From contig QQVE01000006.1 of assembly GCA_003389325.1 (NCBI GenBank), positions 1-64,000 of the forward strand: a DNA stretch of 64,000 nucleotides. The letters are read 5' to 3'. The notes under the pieces are model-generated. The model worked only from the letters and a program-made list of their open reading frames with translations, made no database searches and was not told the origin of the DNA. The position numbers were made by a program, and so were the translations under genes. Numbering within the stretch: the stretch's first letter is position 1; every line of letters starts with the position of its first letter. Positions 1 through 9,466 of the stretch are shown here, in pieces. The DNA is from Planctomycetota bacterium. GTDB taxonomy: Bacteria > Planctomycetota > Planctomycetia > Pirellulales > PALSA-1355.

Positions 1-45
1 CCGCTCCGCAATCGCGTACAGTAAATCCCAGAGTTCGCGTTCCAT
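1..45 (-). CDS. 5' end of an unidentified gene (truncated by window edge)
   Basis: On the reverse strand an ATG at 45-43 opens MERELWDLLYAIAER and runs off the window. An AAGGAG sequence lies about nine bases upstream of the ATG, so the start is credible. Only 15 residues are visible and no family can be named. The start codon and first codons form one arm of a long inverted repeat (31-95) described separately, so translation may be controlled by leader structure. Confidence 0.5.
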   Translation of the reverse strand, partial: MERELWDLLYAIAER

Positions 46-95
46 AATCAAGCTCCTTGTAAGTTGACCTATCCTACAAGGTGGAACGCGAACTC
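31..95 (-). promoter_or_regulatory. Leader inverted repeat covering RBS and start codon
   Basis: GAGTTCGCGTTCCA (31-44) is a perfect inverted copy of 82-95, and CCTTGTA (55-61) is a perfect inverted copy of 75-81. In the transcript of the truncated reverse-strand gene this gives an inner 7-bp stem touching the ribosome binding site and an outer 14-bp stem that buries the ATG and codons 1-4. That it represses translation is an inference. A terminator/attenuator or a mobile-element end would also fit. Confidence 0.6.
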
Positions 96-128
96 CTTTC
101 TTTCCAGACCTGCTAGCACTTGCATAAT

Positions 129-152
129 GCTGTGGCGCTTCGGGCTGGTGTG
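129..152 (-). repeat. Degenerate family-1 palindromic repeat
   Basis: GTGGCGCTTCGGGCTGGTGT matches the reverse complement of the family-1 repeat with a few changes. It lies just beyond the 3' end of the amylase gene. Confidence 0.5.
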
Positions 153-169
153 GCGATCGGGTAGGTACT

Positions 170-1534
170 CTACTCGACCACCAGTACTCGTGCCCAACCG
201 GGCGGCACGTTTGTGATGCTCGCTTTGCCGCGCGGCGTGGGATACTCTTTTCCGGGCTCGAGCCGGTCGACGAGCTTTCGGCCGTGGCCGCCGGGCACGT
301 CGAACTTGACCGTAGCCGGCTGCTCGGAGGCGTTGACGACTACGACCACGCGCTGCTCGGGCGTCGTGCGGGCGAAGGCCAGTTGTTCGTGCGCTACCGC
401 CAATTGCTGGTAGTCGCCGTGCCGCAAGGCCGGTAGCTCGTGCCGCAACGTCGCCAGCCGGGCGATCGCGTCGACCAATGCCGGCTGCGGGCCGTTGGCC
501 ATGAGCTCGTCCAGCTCCAGGCACGGACGCAGCACCGAGTCGTCGTGCGCGCCGCGCTTGCCCTCCACTCCGAACTCGCTGCCGTAGTACACGCTCGGCA
601 CGCCGGGCATCGTCAGCAACAGGCAATACAGCGGATACAGATGCCGCGACTCCTTGAGGCTGCTGGCCACGCGGTCGACGTCGTGATTGTCGGCAAAGCT
701 GTACAGCGGTAGATCGCGATAGATGCCGTTGGGCCCGAACTGGCGATCGAGCGCGTAGGCGATCTCGAAGTAGTTCTTGTCGACGTGGCTCGAGAACAGC
801 CCCTTGTAGCACTCGTAGTTGGTCACCGAGTCGAGCACCCCGGGCTTGGCCCAGCGGCGATAGTCGCCGTGGATCACTTCGCCCATCAGCCAGAAGTCGC
901 TCCGCTGCGCCCGGCAGGTGGTGGCCAGTTCCTTGAGAAACGGCATCGCGACCTGGTCGGCCACGTCGAGCCGCAGCCCATCGATGTCGAACTCGCGGAT
1001 CCAGGTCACCACGGCGTCGAGCAGGTGCTTGCGCACGTCGGGATGCCCAAGCTTGAGCTTCACCAGGTCGAGCGCGCCGTTCCAGCCGTCGTAGATGAAC
1101 GGATCGCCGTAGGGGCTCTGCTGGCCGAACTTGAGCCCCGCGAACCAACTCGCGTACGGCGACTGTTCGCCCTGCTGCTGAACGTCGCGAAAGGCCCAGA
1201 AGTCGCGGCCCACGTGATGGAACACGCCGTCGAAAATGACGCGGATGCCGGCCGCGTGCAGCTCGGCCACCAGCGCGGTCAGGGTGTCGTTGGTGCCCAG
1301 GCGGCGGTCGAGCCGGTAGTAGTCGGCCGTGTCGTAGCCATGGGCGGTCGACTCGAACAGCGGGCCCAGGTACAGGGCGTTGACGCCCAAACGCCTGAGG
1401 TGGTCGATCCAGGGGGAAACCTTCTCCAAACGCGCTAAGGGGGGCGCCTGCAAGTCGTTACGCGGCGGCGCACCACAGAATCCCAGCGGATAAATGTGGT
1501 AGAAGAACGAATCTTTGGCCCAGTGCGTAACCAT
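170..1534 (-). CDS. GH13 alpha-amylase family glycoside hydrolase
   Basis: A 454-residue (beta/alpha)8 glycosidase that should cleave alpha-1,4-glucosidic bonds in maltodextrin-type substrates. The GH13 signature regions are present: DGVFHH near residues 102-107, the nucleophile Asp190 in DGLRLDVAD, the acid Glu219 in GEV, and Asp285 in the NHD motif. A short all-beta C-terminal domain follows. No signal peptide is seen from the chosen ATG (MVTHWAKDS), so the enzyme is probably cytoplasmic and may act on stored glycogen or imported maltodextrins. An upstream in-frame ATG would add 43 Arg-rich residues unlike the family. The N-terminus resembles cyclomaltodextrinase/neopullulanase-type enzymes without their N-terminal domain. 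The exact substrate cannot be read from sequence. It is divergent to the Gfo/Idh/MocA gene. Confidence 0.88.
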   Translation of the reverse strand: MVTHWAKDSFFYHIYPLGFCGAPPRNDLQAPPLARLEKVSPWIDHLRRLGVNALYLGPLFESTAHGYDTADYYRLDRRLGTNDTLTALVAELHAAGIRVIFDGVFHHVGRDFWAFRDVQQQGEQSPYASWFAGLKFGQQSPYGDPFIYDGWNGALDLVKLKLGHPDVRKHLLDAVVTWIREFDIDGLRLDVADQVAMPFLKELATTCRAQRSDFWLMGEVIHGDYRRWAKPGVLDSVTNYECYKGLFSSHVDKNYFEIAYALDRQFGPNGIYRDLPLYSFADNHDVDRVASSLKESRHLYPLYCLLLTMPGVPSVYYGSEFGVEGKRGAHDDSVLRPCLELDELMANGPQPALVDAIARLATLRHELPALRHGDYQQLAVAHEQLAFARTTPEQRVVVVVNASEQPATVKFDVPGGHGRKLVDRLEPGKEYPTPRGKASITNVPPGWARVLVVE

Positions 1535-1693
1535 AGGATAGGTCGGGCATACCATGCGGCCCGCCCTTCTGGCAAGGGAGAATCGCCGTCCTCGGCTCAT
1601 CGGCCGGGGGATTGCAGGGAGTGGTCGGGCACCAGCGGCATCGGATAGACTATCTCCCCGCATTCTTCACCACCCCTACGAGGACAGGTTGCG

Positions 1694-3013
1694 ATGAGCA
1701 AGAAGTGGACCCGTCGTGGATTCGTGCGGACCTCGGCCGGCGCGCTGGCCCTGGCCGGCACGCCCTATGTTTGGACCAGCCGGGCCGCGGCCCAAACCTC
1801 CAAGAACGACCGGCCGCTGATCGGTTCGATCGGCTTAGGCGGCCAGGGCACGGGCATCGCGCGCCGAGCCAAAGAGTACGGCGACGTCGTCGCCGTGTGC
1901 GACGTGCAGCGGCAGCATGCCGAACGGGCCAAGAACGAACATTTTGGCGACGCCGAGATCTACGGCGACTATCGCAAGCTGCTCGAGCGGAAAGATATCG
2001 ACGCGGTGACGATCGGCACGCCGGATCACTGGCACACGGCGATCGCGCTGGCGGCGCTCGACGCCGGCAAGCACGTCTATTGCGAGAAGCCGCTCACGCT
2101 CACCATCGACGAGGGCAAGCAACTCGTGGCGGCCGTCAAGCGCACCGGCAAGGTGATGCAGGTCGGCACGCAGCAGCGCGGCGATCAGCCCGAGCTGTTC
2201 GGCCGCGCCGTGGCCACCGCCCGCAGCGGCCGGCTGGGCAAGATCCAGAAGGTGACGGTGTTTCTGCCGCTGTCGACCGAAGTGGGCGGGCCGTTTGAAA
2301 CCCAGAGCGTGCCCGAGGGGCTCGATTGGGACTTCTGGCTCGGCCAGGCACCCAAGGTGGATTACTGTCCCGAGCGCTGCCACTATCGCTTTCGCTGGTG
2401 GTACGAATACTCCGGCGGCATCGCCACCGACTGGGGAGCCCATCACATGGACATCGCCCAATGGGTGCTCGACGTCGAGAATTCCGGCCCGCACACGATC
2501 GACGGCTCGCAGACCAAGCTGCCTTCGATTCCCGGCGGGTTCAACACGCCTAAGCTCGTGACCGTCGACTACGAGTATCCGGGCGGCGTGCAGGTGCAGA
2601 TGCGGGCCCAGCCGCCGGGCGACGAAGGCGTGCTGGTCGAAGGCGACCAGGGACGGATCTACGTCAACCGCGGCCGCATCACCGGCAAGCCGATCGAGGA
2701 GCAAGATGCCGACCCCGCGCTCAAGGACGAGATCATGGCGGGCGTCGAAAAGCTCTACAAAGGCAACACCGCCAAGATGGGCGACCACATGGGCAACTTC
2801 TTCGAGGCCTGGATGCACGACAAGTGGCCCATCTCCGATGTCGAAAGCCAGCACCGCTCGGTGAGCGCGTGCCACTTGGGCAACATTTCGATTCGTTTGG
2901 GACGCAAGCTCACTTGGGATCCCGAGGCGCAGGACTTCGTCGACGATAGCGAGGCCAGCGCCATGCTCAAGCGGCAGCAACGCGAACCTTACACGCTTCC
3001 CGCGACGGCCTGA
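1694..3013 (+). CDS. Gfo/Idh/MocA family oxidoreductase, Tat-exported
   Basis: A 439-residue NAD(P)-dependent sugar or polyol oxidoreductase. The N-terminus has a twin-arginine leader (TRRGFVRTSAGALALAG), so the protein is probably exported folded. The Rossmann glycine motif GLGGQGTGIA is at about residues 48-57, and the EKPL motif typical of the family follows about 80 residues later. The C-terminal half is the substrate-binding alpha/beta domain. Planctomycetes carry many such Tat-exported paralogues, usually linked to sugar or glycosaminoglycan catabolism. The real substrate is unknown. It heads a same-strand run with the SDR gene 22 bp downstream. Confidence 0.9.
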   Translation: MSKKWTRRGFVRTSAGALALAGTPYVWTSRAAAQTSKNDRPLIGSIGLGGQGTGIARRAKEYGDVVAVCDVQRQHAERAKNEHFGDAEIYGDYRKLLERKDIDAVTIGTPDHWHTAIALAALDAGKHVYCEKPLTLTIDEGKQLVAAVKRTGKVMQVGTQQRGDQPELFGRAVATARSGRLGKIQKVTVFLPLSTEVGGPFETQSVPEGLDWDFWLGQAPKVDYCPERCHYRFRWWYEYSGGIATDWGAHHMDIAQWVLDVENSGPHTIDGSQTKLPSIPGGFNTPKLVTVDYEYPGGVQVQMRAQPPGDEGVLVEGDQGRIYVNRGRITGKPIEEQDADPALKDEIMAGVEKLYKGNTAKMGDHMGNFFEAWMHDKWPISDVESQHRSVSACHLGNISIRLGRKLTWDPEAQDFVDDSEASAMLKRQQREPYTLPATA

Positions 3014-3035
3014 CGTCGCGACGGCGCACGCGCTG

Positions 3036-3851
3036 ATGAACTACTGGCAGGGAAAAGTCGCGCTGGTCACCGGCGGCTCGAGTGGCCTGGGCCAGGCCAT
3101 CGCGCGCGAGCTCTGCCGGCAAGGTGCGAAGGTGGTCATCGCGGCGCGGACGGCCGACAAGCTGGAAGCGGTCGCCAAAGAACTAGGCGCCGAGGCGGCG
3201 GGCCATGGCGGCGACGTGCTGGCCGTGCCGGCCGACATTCGCCAGCAGGCGGACGTCGACGCCCTGGTCAAAAACACGATCGAGCGCTTCGGCCGGCTCG
3301 ACGCGCTGTTTAACAATGCCGGCAGCTCGGCCCGCGGTTCGGCCATCGATACCACGGCCGAAGAGTTCGCCGACCTGATGGATCTGAACGTCACGGCCCT
3401 GGTGCGCTGCACCCGCGCGGCGATGCCGCACTTGCTGGCCTCGCAGGGGCATCTGGTGAATATCGGCTCGCTAGCCGGCAAGACGGCGGCCCGCTACATG
3501 GGCGCCTATTCGGCCACGAAGCACGCCGTGAGCGCCTATTCGCAGCAGCTTCGGCTCGAGCTCGACTCGCAGGGTTTGCACGTGTTGTTGGTCTCGCCGG
3601 GGCCAATAGCGCGGAGCGAGCCGCGAACATACTCCGAGGAGAAGGTGGCCTCGCTGCCCGAGAGTGCTCGTAAGCCGGGCGGCGGAGCCAAGGTGAACTT
3701 GTTGCAGCCTGCGGCTCTGGCGGCGAGAATCCTGCGTGCGTGCGAGAAACGCCAACCCGAGCTGGTGGTGCCCGGCAAGGCCCGGCTGGTGTTCGCCATC
3801 TCGCAACTGTGGCCCAGCCTGGGCGACTGGATCATCCGCAAGATGACGTAG
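3036..3851 (+). CDS. Short-chain dehydrogenase/reductase (SDR)
   Basis: A 271-residue classical SDR. It has the cofactor motif TGGSSGLG (residues 12-19), NNAG (93-96), Ser145 and the catalytic pair Tyr158-x3-Lys162 (YSATK). The extended C-terminus (about 60 residues past the core, ending in a hydrophobic/aromatic stretch) resembles membrane-associated SDRs of the DHRS7/ketosphinganine-reductase type. The substrate is not determinable. It lies 22 bp after the Gfo/Idh/MocA gene and 41 bp before a serine hydrolase, so the three may be co-transcribed. Confidence 0.88.
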   Translation: MNYWQGKVALVTGGSSGLGQAIARELCRQGAKVVIAARTADKLEAVAKELGAEAAGHGGDVLAVPADIRQQADVDALVKNTIERFGRLDALFNNAGSSARGSAIDTTAEEFADLMDLNVTALVRCTRAAMPHLLASQGHLVNIGSLAGKTAARYMGAYSATKHAVSAYSQQLRLELDSQGLHVLLVSPGPIARSEPRTYSEEKVASLPESARKPGGGAKVNLLQPAALAARILRACEKRQPELVVPGKARLVFAISQLWPSLGDWIIRKMT

Positions 3852-3892
3852 ATGCCGCGCGGCCTCGGTACGGTTGAACCCGGAGACTAGCC

Positions 3893-5344
3893 ATGAATGC
3901 TCGACGCGTGCCGGTTCTTTGCGTCTGGGGACTCGTCGCCGTAGCGGGACTTTTCGCCGCGACCGCGCGAGCCGACGAACTCGTCGAGAAGGCCAAGGTC
4001 GACGCGCTGGTTCAACCGCTGGTCGATGCCGGCTGGATTGACGGTGTGGCGATCGGTTTCATCAGTGAAGACGGCACGCAGCAACTCGGCTACGGACGTA
4101 TTTCCGAAACGAACGACGCCGCCCCCGGGCCCGACACGCTGTTCGAGATCGGTTCGATCACGAAAGTGTTCACCGGCACGATCCTGGGCAAGATGGTCGT
4201 CGACGGCGTCGTGAAGCTCGACGATCCGGTGCAGCCGATCTTCGGCACGGCAATGCTCATCCCCAAGGGGGAGCGGCCGATCACGCTGGTGGACCTGGCC
4301 ACGCACACCTCGGGCTTGCCGCGGATGCCGACGAACTTTTCGCCGGCCGATCCGATGAACCCGTATGCCGACTACACCACGCTGCAAATGGGCCAGTTTC
4401 TGGCCGGGCACAAGCTGCGACGTGAGCCGGGCGAGAAGTCGGAGTACAGCAACCTGGGCATGGGTCTGCTGGGCCAGGCGCTCGCGGTGAAGAACGGCTA
4501 CGACTACGAGTCGCTGGTCGAGAAAGAAATCTGGGGTCCGCTCGAAATGACCGACACGCGGATCACGCTCGACGACGACGATCGCAGACGCCTGGCGCAG
4601 GGGCACGACTTCGACGGCAATCCCGTGAAGAACTGGGACCTTCCCGCCATGGCCGGCGCGGGAGCGATTCGCTCGACCACCGGCGACATGCTGAAGTTTC
4701 TGGCGGCCAACCTGGGACTGAAGAAGACAGACCTCGACGAGGCGATGGCGCTGGCGCAGCAGCAGCACTTCGAGAGCCCCGATCAAGCCGCCAACGATGT
4801 GGGCCTGGCCTGGCAACTCCAGCGCAAGGGCAACGTCATCTGGCACAACGGCGGCACCGGCGGCTATCACACGTATGCCGCGATTCAGCCTGAAAAGAAG
4901 ATCGGCGTCGTGGTCCTGGCCAGCACGCAAACGGGCAAGGTCGACGAGCTAGGGCGGAAACTGCTCGCACTGTTGGCCGGCGAAGACGTCGAGCCTGTCA
5001 AAGTACCTGCGACGATCGAGCTAAAGCCCGAAGACCTCGAGCCGCTGGTCGGCAGGTATCAGATTCCCGGTTTGGCCAACGCCGACGTCACGCGCGACGG
5101 CGACCGGCTCTTCCTGCAAATCTCCGGGCAGCCCAAGATCGGCATCTACCCAACCAGCGAGACGCACTTCTACTGCCGTCCGGTCGAAGCCTCGTTCGAT
5201 TTCGAGTCGGACGACGCTGGCAAGATTGCCCGGATGGTGATCCATCAGGGCGGGCGAGATATTTCCGCCAAACGCGTGGAGCCCAAAGAAGAAGCGCCCG
5301 CGGAATCGGCGAGCGACGCACCCGCCGAGCCGACCGAGAATTGA
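3893..5344 (+). CDS. Secreted serine hydrolase, beta-lactamase/PBP4* family
   Basis: A 483-residue class C beta-lactamase-like hydrolase. It has a cleavable signal peptide (about residues 1-27, ending ATARA). The family triad is visible: Ser88-x-x-Lys91 in GSITK, Tyr185-Ser-Asn in EYSN, and His318-Asn-Gly in the KTG-box position. After the catalytic domain there is a lipocalin-like C-terminal domain and a Pro/Ala/Glu-rich tail. Such proteins act as esterases or D-amino-acid peptidases rather than true beta-lactamases. It probably works in the periplasm. It is third in the run with the oxidoreductase and SDR. Confidence 0.88.
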   Translation: MNARRVPVLCVWGLVAVAGLFAATARADELVEKAKVDALVQPLVDAGWIDGVAIGFISEDGTQQLGYGRISETNDAAPGPDTLFEIGSITKVFTGTILGKMVVDGVVKLDDPVQPIFGTAMLIPKGERPITLVDLATHTSGLPRMPTNFSPADPMNPYADYTTLQMGQFLAGHKLRREPGEKSEYSNLGMGLLGQALAVKNGYDYESLVEKEIWGPLEMTDTRITLDDDDRRRLAQGHDFDGNPVKNWDLPAMAGAGAIRSTTGDMLKFLAANLGLKKTDLDEAMALAQQQHFESPDQAANDVGLAWQLQRKGNVIWHNGGTGGYHTYAAIQPEKKIGVVVLASTQTGKVDELGRKLLALLAGEDVEPVKVPATIELKPEDLEPLVGRYQIPGLANADVTRDGDRLFLQISGQPKIGIYPTSETHFYCRPVEASFDFESDDAGKIARMVIHQGGRDISAKRVEPKEEAPAESASDAPAEPTEN

Positions 5345-5484
5345 CGCCGAGAAATAGCCGGCGGCGCGACATCCACGGCGAGGATCAACCCCGTCGCGGG
5401 CCCCTTGCCGGGGCCTGCGCAATCTGCCACGATAACGCGTCTACCCTCCCCCCATTTCCAAGTCCCAGGCAGGAAAGTTGACCG

Positions 5485-6795
5485 ATGGCTGCGTTTCCCG
5501 AAGTCGAAAAGATCCGTTTCGAGGGCCCGAAGAGCAAGAACATGCTGGCCTTTCACCACTACGACGAAAACGAAGTGGTCGAAGGCAAGCCGATGAAGGA
5601 TCACTTTCGCTTCGCGGTCGCCTATTGGCACACCTTCCGCGGCGCCGGCTCCGACCCGTTTGGTCCCGGCACGATGGTGCGGCCCTGGGAAGGCGCGCAG
5701 GACACGGTCGAGAACGCGCAGAACCGCGTACGCGTGGCGTTCGAGTTCATCGAGAAGCTGGGCGCCGGCTTCTACTGCTTCCACGATCGCGACGTGGCGC
5801 CCGAGGGCGCCACGCTGGCCGAGACGAACAAGAATCTCGACGCCGTGGTGAAGGTGCTCAAGGAAGAGCAGGAGCGCACCGGCATCAAGCTGTTGTGGGG
5901 CACGGCCAACCTGTTCAGCAATCCGCGCTACATGCACGGTGCGGCAACGAGCCCCAACGCCGACGCTTTTGCCTATGCGGCGGCGCAGGTGAAAAAGGCC
6001 ATCGAGGTCACCCACGAGCTGGGCGGCACCGGCTACACGTTTTGGGGCGGACGCGAAGGCTATCAGAACCTGTGGAACACGGACCTCAAGCGCGAGTTCG
6101 ACCACCTGGCCGCCTTCATGCACATGGCCGTCGAGCATGCCCGCAACATCGGCTTCACCGGGCAGTTCTACTTCGAGCCCAAGCCGAAAGAGCCGACCAA
6201 GCACCAATACGACTACGACGTGGCCAACTGCGTCAATTTCCTGCGCACCTACGGCCTGACCGACCACGTGAAGATGAACATCGAGACCAACCACGCCACG
6301 CTGGCCGGCCACACGGTGCAGCACGAGTTGGAGTACGCCGGCGCCCAGGGCTTTCTCGGCTCGATCGACGCCAACACCGGCGACCTGCTGCTCGGTTGGG
6401 ACACCGACCAGTTTCCCACCGACATCTACCTGACCACGACCTGCATGCTCTCGATTTTGAAGTTTGGCGGGCTGGCCCCCGGCGGCATCAACTTCGACGC
6501 CAAGGTGCGGCGCGAGAGCTTCGAGCCGGTCGACTTGTTCCACGCCCACATCGGCGGCATGGACGCGTTTGCCCGCGGACTGAAGATCGCGGCGGCGATT
6601 CGCGCCGACGGCATCCTCGACAAGATGCTGGCCGAGCGCTACGGTTCGTGGGGCACCGGCATCGGCGAGCGCATCGAAGCCGGCAAGGAAGACTTCGCCT
6701 CGCTCGAGAAGTACATGCTCGACAAGGGCGAAGCCGAGGCGAACCAGAGCGGGCGGCAGGAATTGATCGAGAACATCATCAACACCTACATCTAA
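5485..6795 (+). CDS. xylA: Xylose isomerase
   Basis: A 436-residue class II xylose isomerase converting D-xylose to D-xylulose (and glucose to fructose). The length and the motifs match the family: catalytic His100 and Asp103 in [11 protein letters not shown], Trp187 in FWGGREGY, and metal/substrate ligands Glu231 and Lys233 in FEPKPKEP. No signal peptide is present, so it is cytoplasmic. No xylulokinase or xylose transporter lies beside it, so it is an orphan in this region. Confidence 0.97.
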   Translation: MAAFPEVEKIRFEGPKSKNMLAFHHYDENEVVEGKPMKDHFRFAVAYWHTFRGAGSDPFGPGTMVRPWEGAQDTVENAQNRVRVAFEFIEKLGAGFYCFHDRDVAPEGATLAETNKNLDAVVKVLKEEQERTGIKLLWGTANLFSNPRYMHGAATSPNADAFAYAAAQVKKAIEVTHELGGTGYTFWGGREGYQNLWNTDLKREFDHLAAFMHMAVEHARNIGFTGQFYFEPKPKEPTKHQYDYDVANCVNFLRTYGLTDHVKMNIETNHATLAGHTVQHELEYAGAQGFLGSIDANTGDLLLGWDTDQFPTDIYLTTTCMLSILKFGGLAPGGINFDAKVRRESFEPVDLFHAHIGGMDAFARGLKIAAAIRADGILDKMLAERYGSWGTGIGERIEAGKEDFASLEKYMLDKGEAEANQSGRQELIENIINTYI

Positions 6796-7173
6796 CCGTC
6801 GGTCGATGCATGCCGCGTCGTGCGATGTTCCTGTGTCGCGCGGCAGCCCCGCGCGAATACTTCGGCAGCCTGCCGAAAATTCCCTTGCCTGCGCGGCTTC
6901 AACATTTCTGATACGTGGCGCTGCACGTCGTGAGGGGCGCTGCTGTTTTTTGTCGCAGCTAGCGAGGCCGCGACTGCTCAAGCGGCGTGCATGCGGCACC
7001 ACGCAAAACGACTTGCGTGGCTCCGGACGTTAAGTTGGCGCGAGTTGGTTAGAAGTTCGTGTCCCTTCTTGCCCGCTGGCACATCCGTTGCAAGGATTGC
7101 CGCGCGTGATGCGACTGCGCCCGTGCGTTGTGCAGCGCAACATTCGAGTTCCTACATGCAGGATCTGACGGAC
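6796..7173. other. Intergenic stretch without a supported gene
   Basis: No convincing gene was seen between xylA and the HAD-IIA gene. The only structure noted is a short hairpin, TTCGGCA-gcc-TGCCGAA at about 6862-6878, which is not followed by a T-run and is therefore a poor terminator. Confidence 0.4.
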
Positions 7174-7995
7174 ATGAGACACGGATTTTTGATTGACATG
7201 GATGGTGTGATCTATCGCGGCGGCGAATTGATCCCCGGGGCGGCCGAGTTCATCGCCCAGTTGCAAACCTCGCAAACGCCTTTCGCGTTTCTGACCAATA
7301 ACAGTCAGCGCACCCGCCGCGACGTCGTGACGCGGCTGGAGCGAATGGGAATCGACGTCCAGGAACGGCACGTGTTCACCTGCGCCATGGCCACGGCGCG
7401 GTTCCTGGCCCAGCAGTTACCCGAAGGCACGGCCTACGTCATCGGCGAGGGCGGCCTGCTCCAGGCCCTGCACGCCAACGGCTACTCGATCGTCGACCAC
7501 GATCCCGATTACGTCGTGGTGGGCGAGGGCCGGGCGTTCACTTTCGAAATGCTCGAAGCCGCCACGCGGATGATCCTCGCAGGCGCCAAGCTGATCGCCA
7601 CGAACATGGACCCCAACTGTCCCACGCAGCACGGCACCCGACCCGGCTGCGGGGCCATCGTGGCCATGCTCGAAACGGCCACGGGCCTGTCGGCCTTCAG
7701 CGTCGGCAAGCCCAGCCCCGTGATGATGCGTGCTGCCCGCAAGGAACTCGGCCTGGCCACGGCCGAGACGACGATCATCGGCGACACGATGGAGACCGAC
7801 ATCCTGGGCGGCGTGCAGATGGGTTATCGCACCGTGCTGGTCCTCTCCGGAGGCACCCGCCGCGAGGACCTGTCGCGCTACGCCTACCGTCCCGACGTCG
7901 TGGTCGATTCCATCGGCGACCTGGTCGGCATGGACCCCGCGATGATCGGCCTCGACCCGGCCAAGTCGTCCGAATTGGCGATCGCCTCGGCGTAG
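7174..7995 (+). CDS. HAD-IIA family hydrolase (NagD-like phosphatase)
   Basis: A 273-residue HAD phosphatase of subclass IIA. Motif I is DMDGV at residues 8-12 (Asp8 nucleophile, Asp10), motif II is LTNNSQ at 40-45, motif III Lys is in VGKPSP, and motif IV is IGDTMETDI. The C2A cap lies between motifs II and III. These enzymes dephosphorylate small sugar phosphates or nucleotides in the cytoplasm. The start at MRHGFLID is chosen because an AGGA lies ten bases upstream and it places motif I at the usual distance. ATG 7156 is a possible alternative. The preceding in-frame sequence is Arg/Ser-rich and not family-like. Confidence 0.88.
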   Translation: MRHGFLIDMDGVIYRGGELIPGAAEFIAQLQTSQTPFAFLTNNSQRTRRDVVTRLERMGIDVQERHVFTCAMATARFLAQQLPEGTAYVIGEGGLLQALHANGYSIVDHDPDYVVVGEGRAFTFEMLEAATRMILAGAKLIATNMDPNCPTQHGTRPGCGAIVAMLETATGLSAFSVGKPSPVMMRAARKELGLATAETTIIGDTMETDILGGVQMGYRTVLVLSGGTRREDLSRYAYRPDVVVDSIGDLVGMDPAMIGLDPAKSSELAIASA

Positions 7996-8024
7996 ACGCC
8001 ACGGCCGACGCACGCCAGCAACAC

Positions 8025-8051
8025 ACCAGCCCGAAGTGCCAGCGAGGGTCG
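8025..8051 (+). repeat. Family-1 palindromic repeat
   Basis: ACCAGCCCGAAGTGCCAGCG and the following GAGGGTCG match the family-1 consensus with two or three changes. It pairs with an inverted copy at 8115-8140, filling the gap between two convergent HAD genes. Confidence 0.75.
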
Positions 8052-8114
8052 CATCCGCGCAGGCGCCCTCTTGCAGAGGCGCTCTCGGGAAACGCAAGGT
8101 CCGACGGCGCGCTT

Positions 8115-8140
8115 CCCTCGCTCGCGCTTCGGGCTAGTGT
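8115..8140 (-). repeat. Family-1 palindromic repeat (inverted copy)
   Basis: CCCTCGCTCGCGCTTCGGGC followed by TAGTGT is the reverse complement of the family-1 consensus. It is the second half of an inverted pair in the short space between convergent genes. Confidence 0.8.
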
Positions 8141-8159
8141 TTCGCAAGCAAACTCGAGC

Positions 8160-8825
8160 CTAGTAGTTGAACTCCAGCCCGCGCTCGTGCAAGTTGGCCG
8201 CCAGCGCGGCGGTGTTGGTGTACTGCACGGCGTCGAAGCCGGCGGCGCGGGCTCCCTCGACGTGGCCGGCGACGTCGTCGACAAAGAAGATGTCGCCAGG
8301 CGCTTCGCCCGCCAGCTCGGCGGCGCGCTGGTAGATCTGCGGCGCCGGCTTGCACGCGCCCAACTCGTAGCTCAGCGCATAGACCTCGAAGCCCCGGCGG
8401 ACGATCGAGTACTGCGCCGTCGAATACGACCAGTGCCCCGGGCACGTGTTGGAAAGGATGCCCATCCGGTAGCCGGCCGCCGCCAGCCCGCCGACCAGCG
8501 GAAAGATCGACGTGTTGGGTTCAAAGATCGCGCTGCCGGCCAGCAGCAGCTGGTCGATGTCGGGCTGCGAGTCGGTCTGCTCGCAAAAGATCTGGTAGAA
8601 CCCGGCGTTGTCGATTTCGCCGCTCTCGTAGCGCAGCTCCAGGTCGCCGCCGAACACCACGTCCCACACGCGCTGGCTCGACACGCCGGCCACCTCGGCC
8701 ATTTGCCGCGCGGCCAGTTGATGGTCGAAGTTCAACAGCACGTTGCCCAGGTCGAAGTACAGAAACCGCGGCCGCGCGACTTCGGGCCGGCGGGCGATGG
8801 CAACGTCGAGAGACACAGCGGGCAT
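8160..8825 (-). CDS. HAD superfamily hydrolase (HAD-IA, YihX/phosphatase-like)
   Basis: A 221-residue HAD-IA phosphatase. Motif I appears as FDLGNVLLNFD, where the second Asp of the usual DxD is replaced by Gly-Asn as in the YihX/sEH-N branch. Motif II is LSNT, the motif III Lys is in CKPAPQIY, and motif IV is FVDDV. Likely a sugar-phosphate phosphatase. The start MPAVSLDVA is chosen because it lies 8 bp after the upstream DUF1080 gene. Longer in-frame starts run back through that gene and have no family similarity. Probably co-transcribed with the DUF1080 gene. Confidence 0.85.
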   Translation of the reverse strand: MPAVSLDVAIARRPEVARPRFLYFDLGNVLLNFDHQLAARQMAEVAGVSSQRVWDVVFGGDLELRYESGEIDNAGFYQIFCEQTDSQPDIDQLLLAGSAIFEPNTSIFPLVGGLAAAGYRMGILSNTCPGHWSYSTAQYSIVRRGFEVYALSYELGACKPAPQIYQRAAELAGEAPGDIFFVDDVAGHVEGARAAGFDAVQYTNTAALAANLHERGLEFNY

Positions 8826-8833
8826 AACGGGCC

Positions 8834-9466
8834 TTACAGCTTCTTGATGCGTACGTCCTTGTACCAGGCCTCGCTCGGCGGGCCGCCGTGGATCTGTAGG
8901 CCGATCACCCCGCGGCGCGCGATCTTTTCGTCGGGCTCGGTGTAGTCGACCGTTTGACGGCCGTTGATCCAAAGTTGAATCCGCGGTCCTTCGCAACGGA
9001 TCGTGTAGTCGTTCCACTCGTCGCGCTTGAGCACTTCGGCAATCACGTCCTTCTCGGCCGCGGCCAGGATCTTGTTTCGCCGCGACTCGTCGTACAGCGA
9101 GCCCCACCAGCCGTCGCCCAAGTCGGCCTGGTAGCCGCTCACCTCGTGATGGTTCGGGATCCGCCGGCTGCGAAACTGCACGCCCGCGTTGGCCCCTTTT
9201 CCCAGCACCTTGAACTTCAGCCGAAGCTCGAAGTCTCCGAACGCGTCGCGCGTGCAGAGAAACTCGTTGTGCGGGATCCGCTCCTCGAGCGTGCCGGCCA
9301 CGATGGCCCCCTCGTCCACGCGGAACATCTCGGCGTTACCTTCCCAACCGTCGAGCGATTTCCCATCGAACAGCGGCGCGAATCCGGTTTCGTCGGCCCC
9401 GCGCACTAGCGCCGTCATCAGCAGCGCGCAGGCGAGCCCCATCAGTAGGCGTTGGCAATGAATCAT
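8834..9466 (-). CDS. DUF1080 (3-keto-disaccharide hydrolase) domain protein
   Basis: A 210-residue secreted protein with a signal peptide (MIHCQRLLMGLACALLM..., cleaved near residue 23) and one DUF1080 domain. This is a concanavalin-type jelly roll with the recognisable LFDGKSLDGW start and a C-terminal GxIGLQxHGG motif. Members are widespread in planctomycetes and have been linked to hydrolysis of 3-keto-glycosides, fitting the many Gfo/Idh/MocA oxidoreductases. ATG 9466 is preferred because it begins the signal peptide. It ends 8 bp before the HAD gene. Confidence 0.9.
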   Translation of the reverse strand: MIHCQRLLMGLACALLMTALVRGADETGFAPLFDGKSLDGWEGNAEMFRVDEGAIVAGTLEERIPHNEFLCTRDAFGDFELRLKFKVLGKGANAGVQFRSRRIPNHHEVSGYQADLGDGWWGSLYDESRRNKILAAAEKDVIAEVLKRDEWNDYTIRCEGPRIQLWINGRQTVDYTEPDEKIARRGVIGLQIHGGPPSEAWYKDVRIKKL

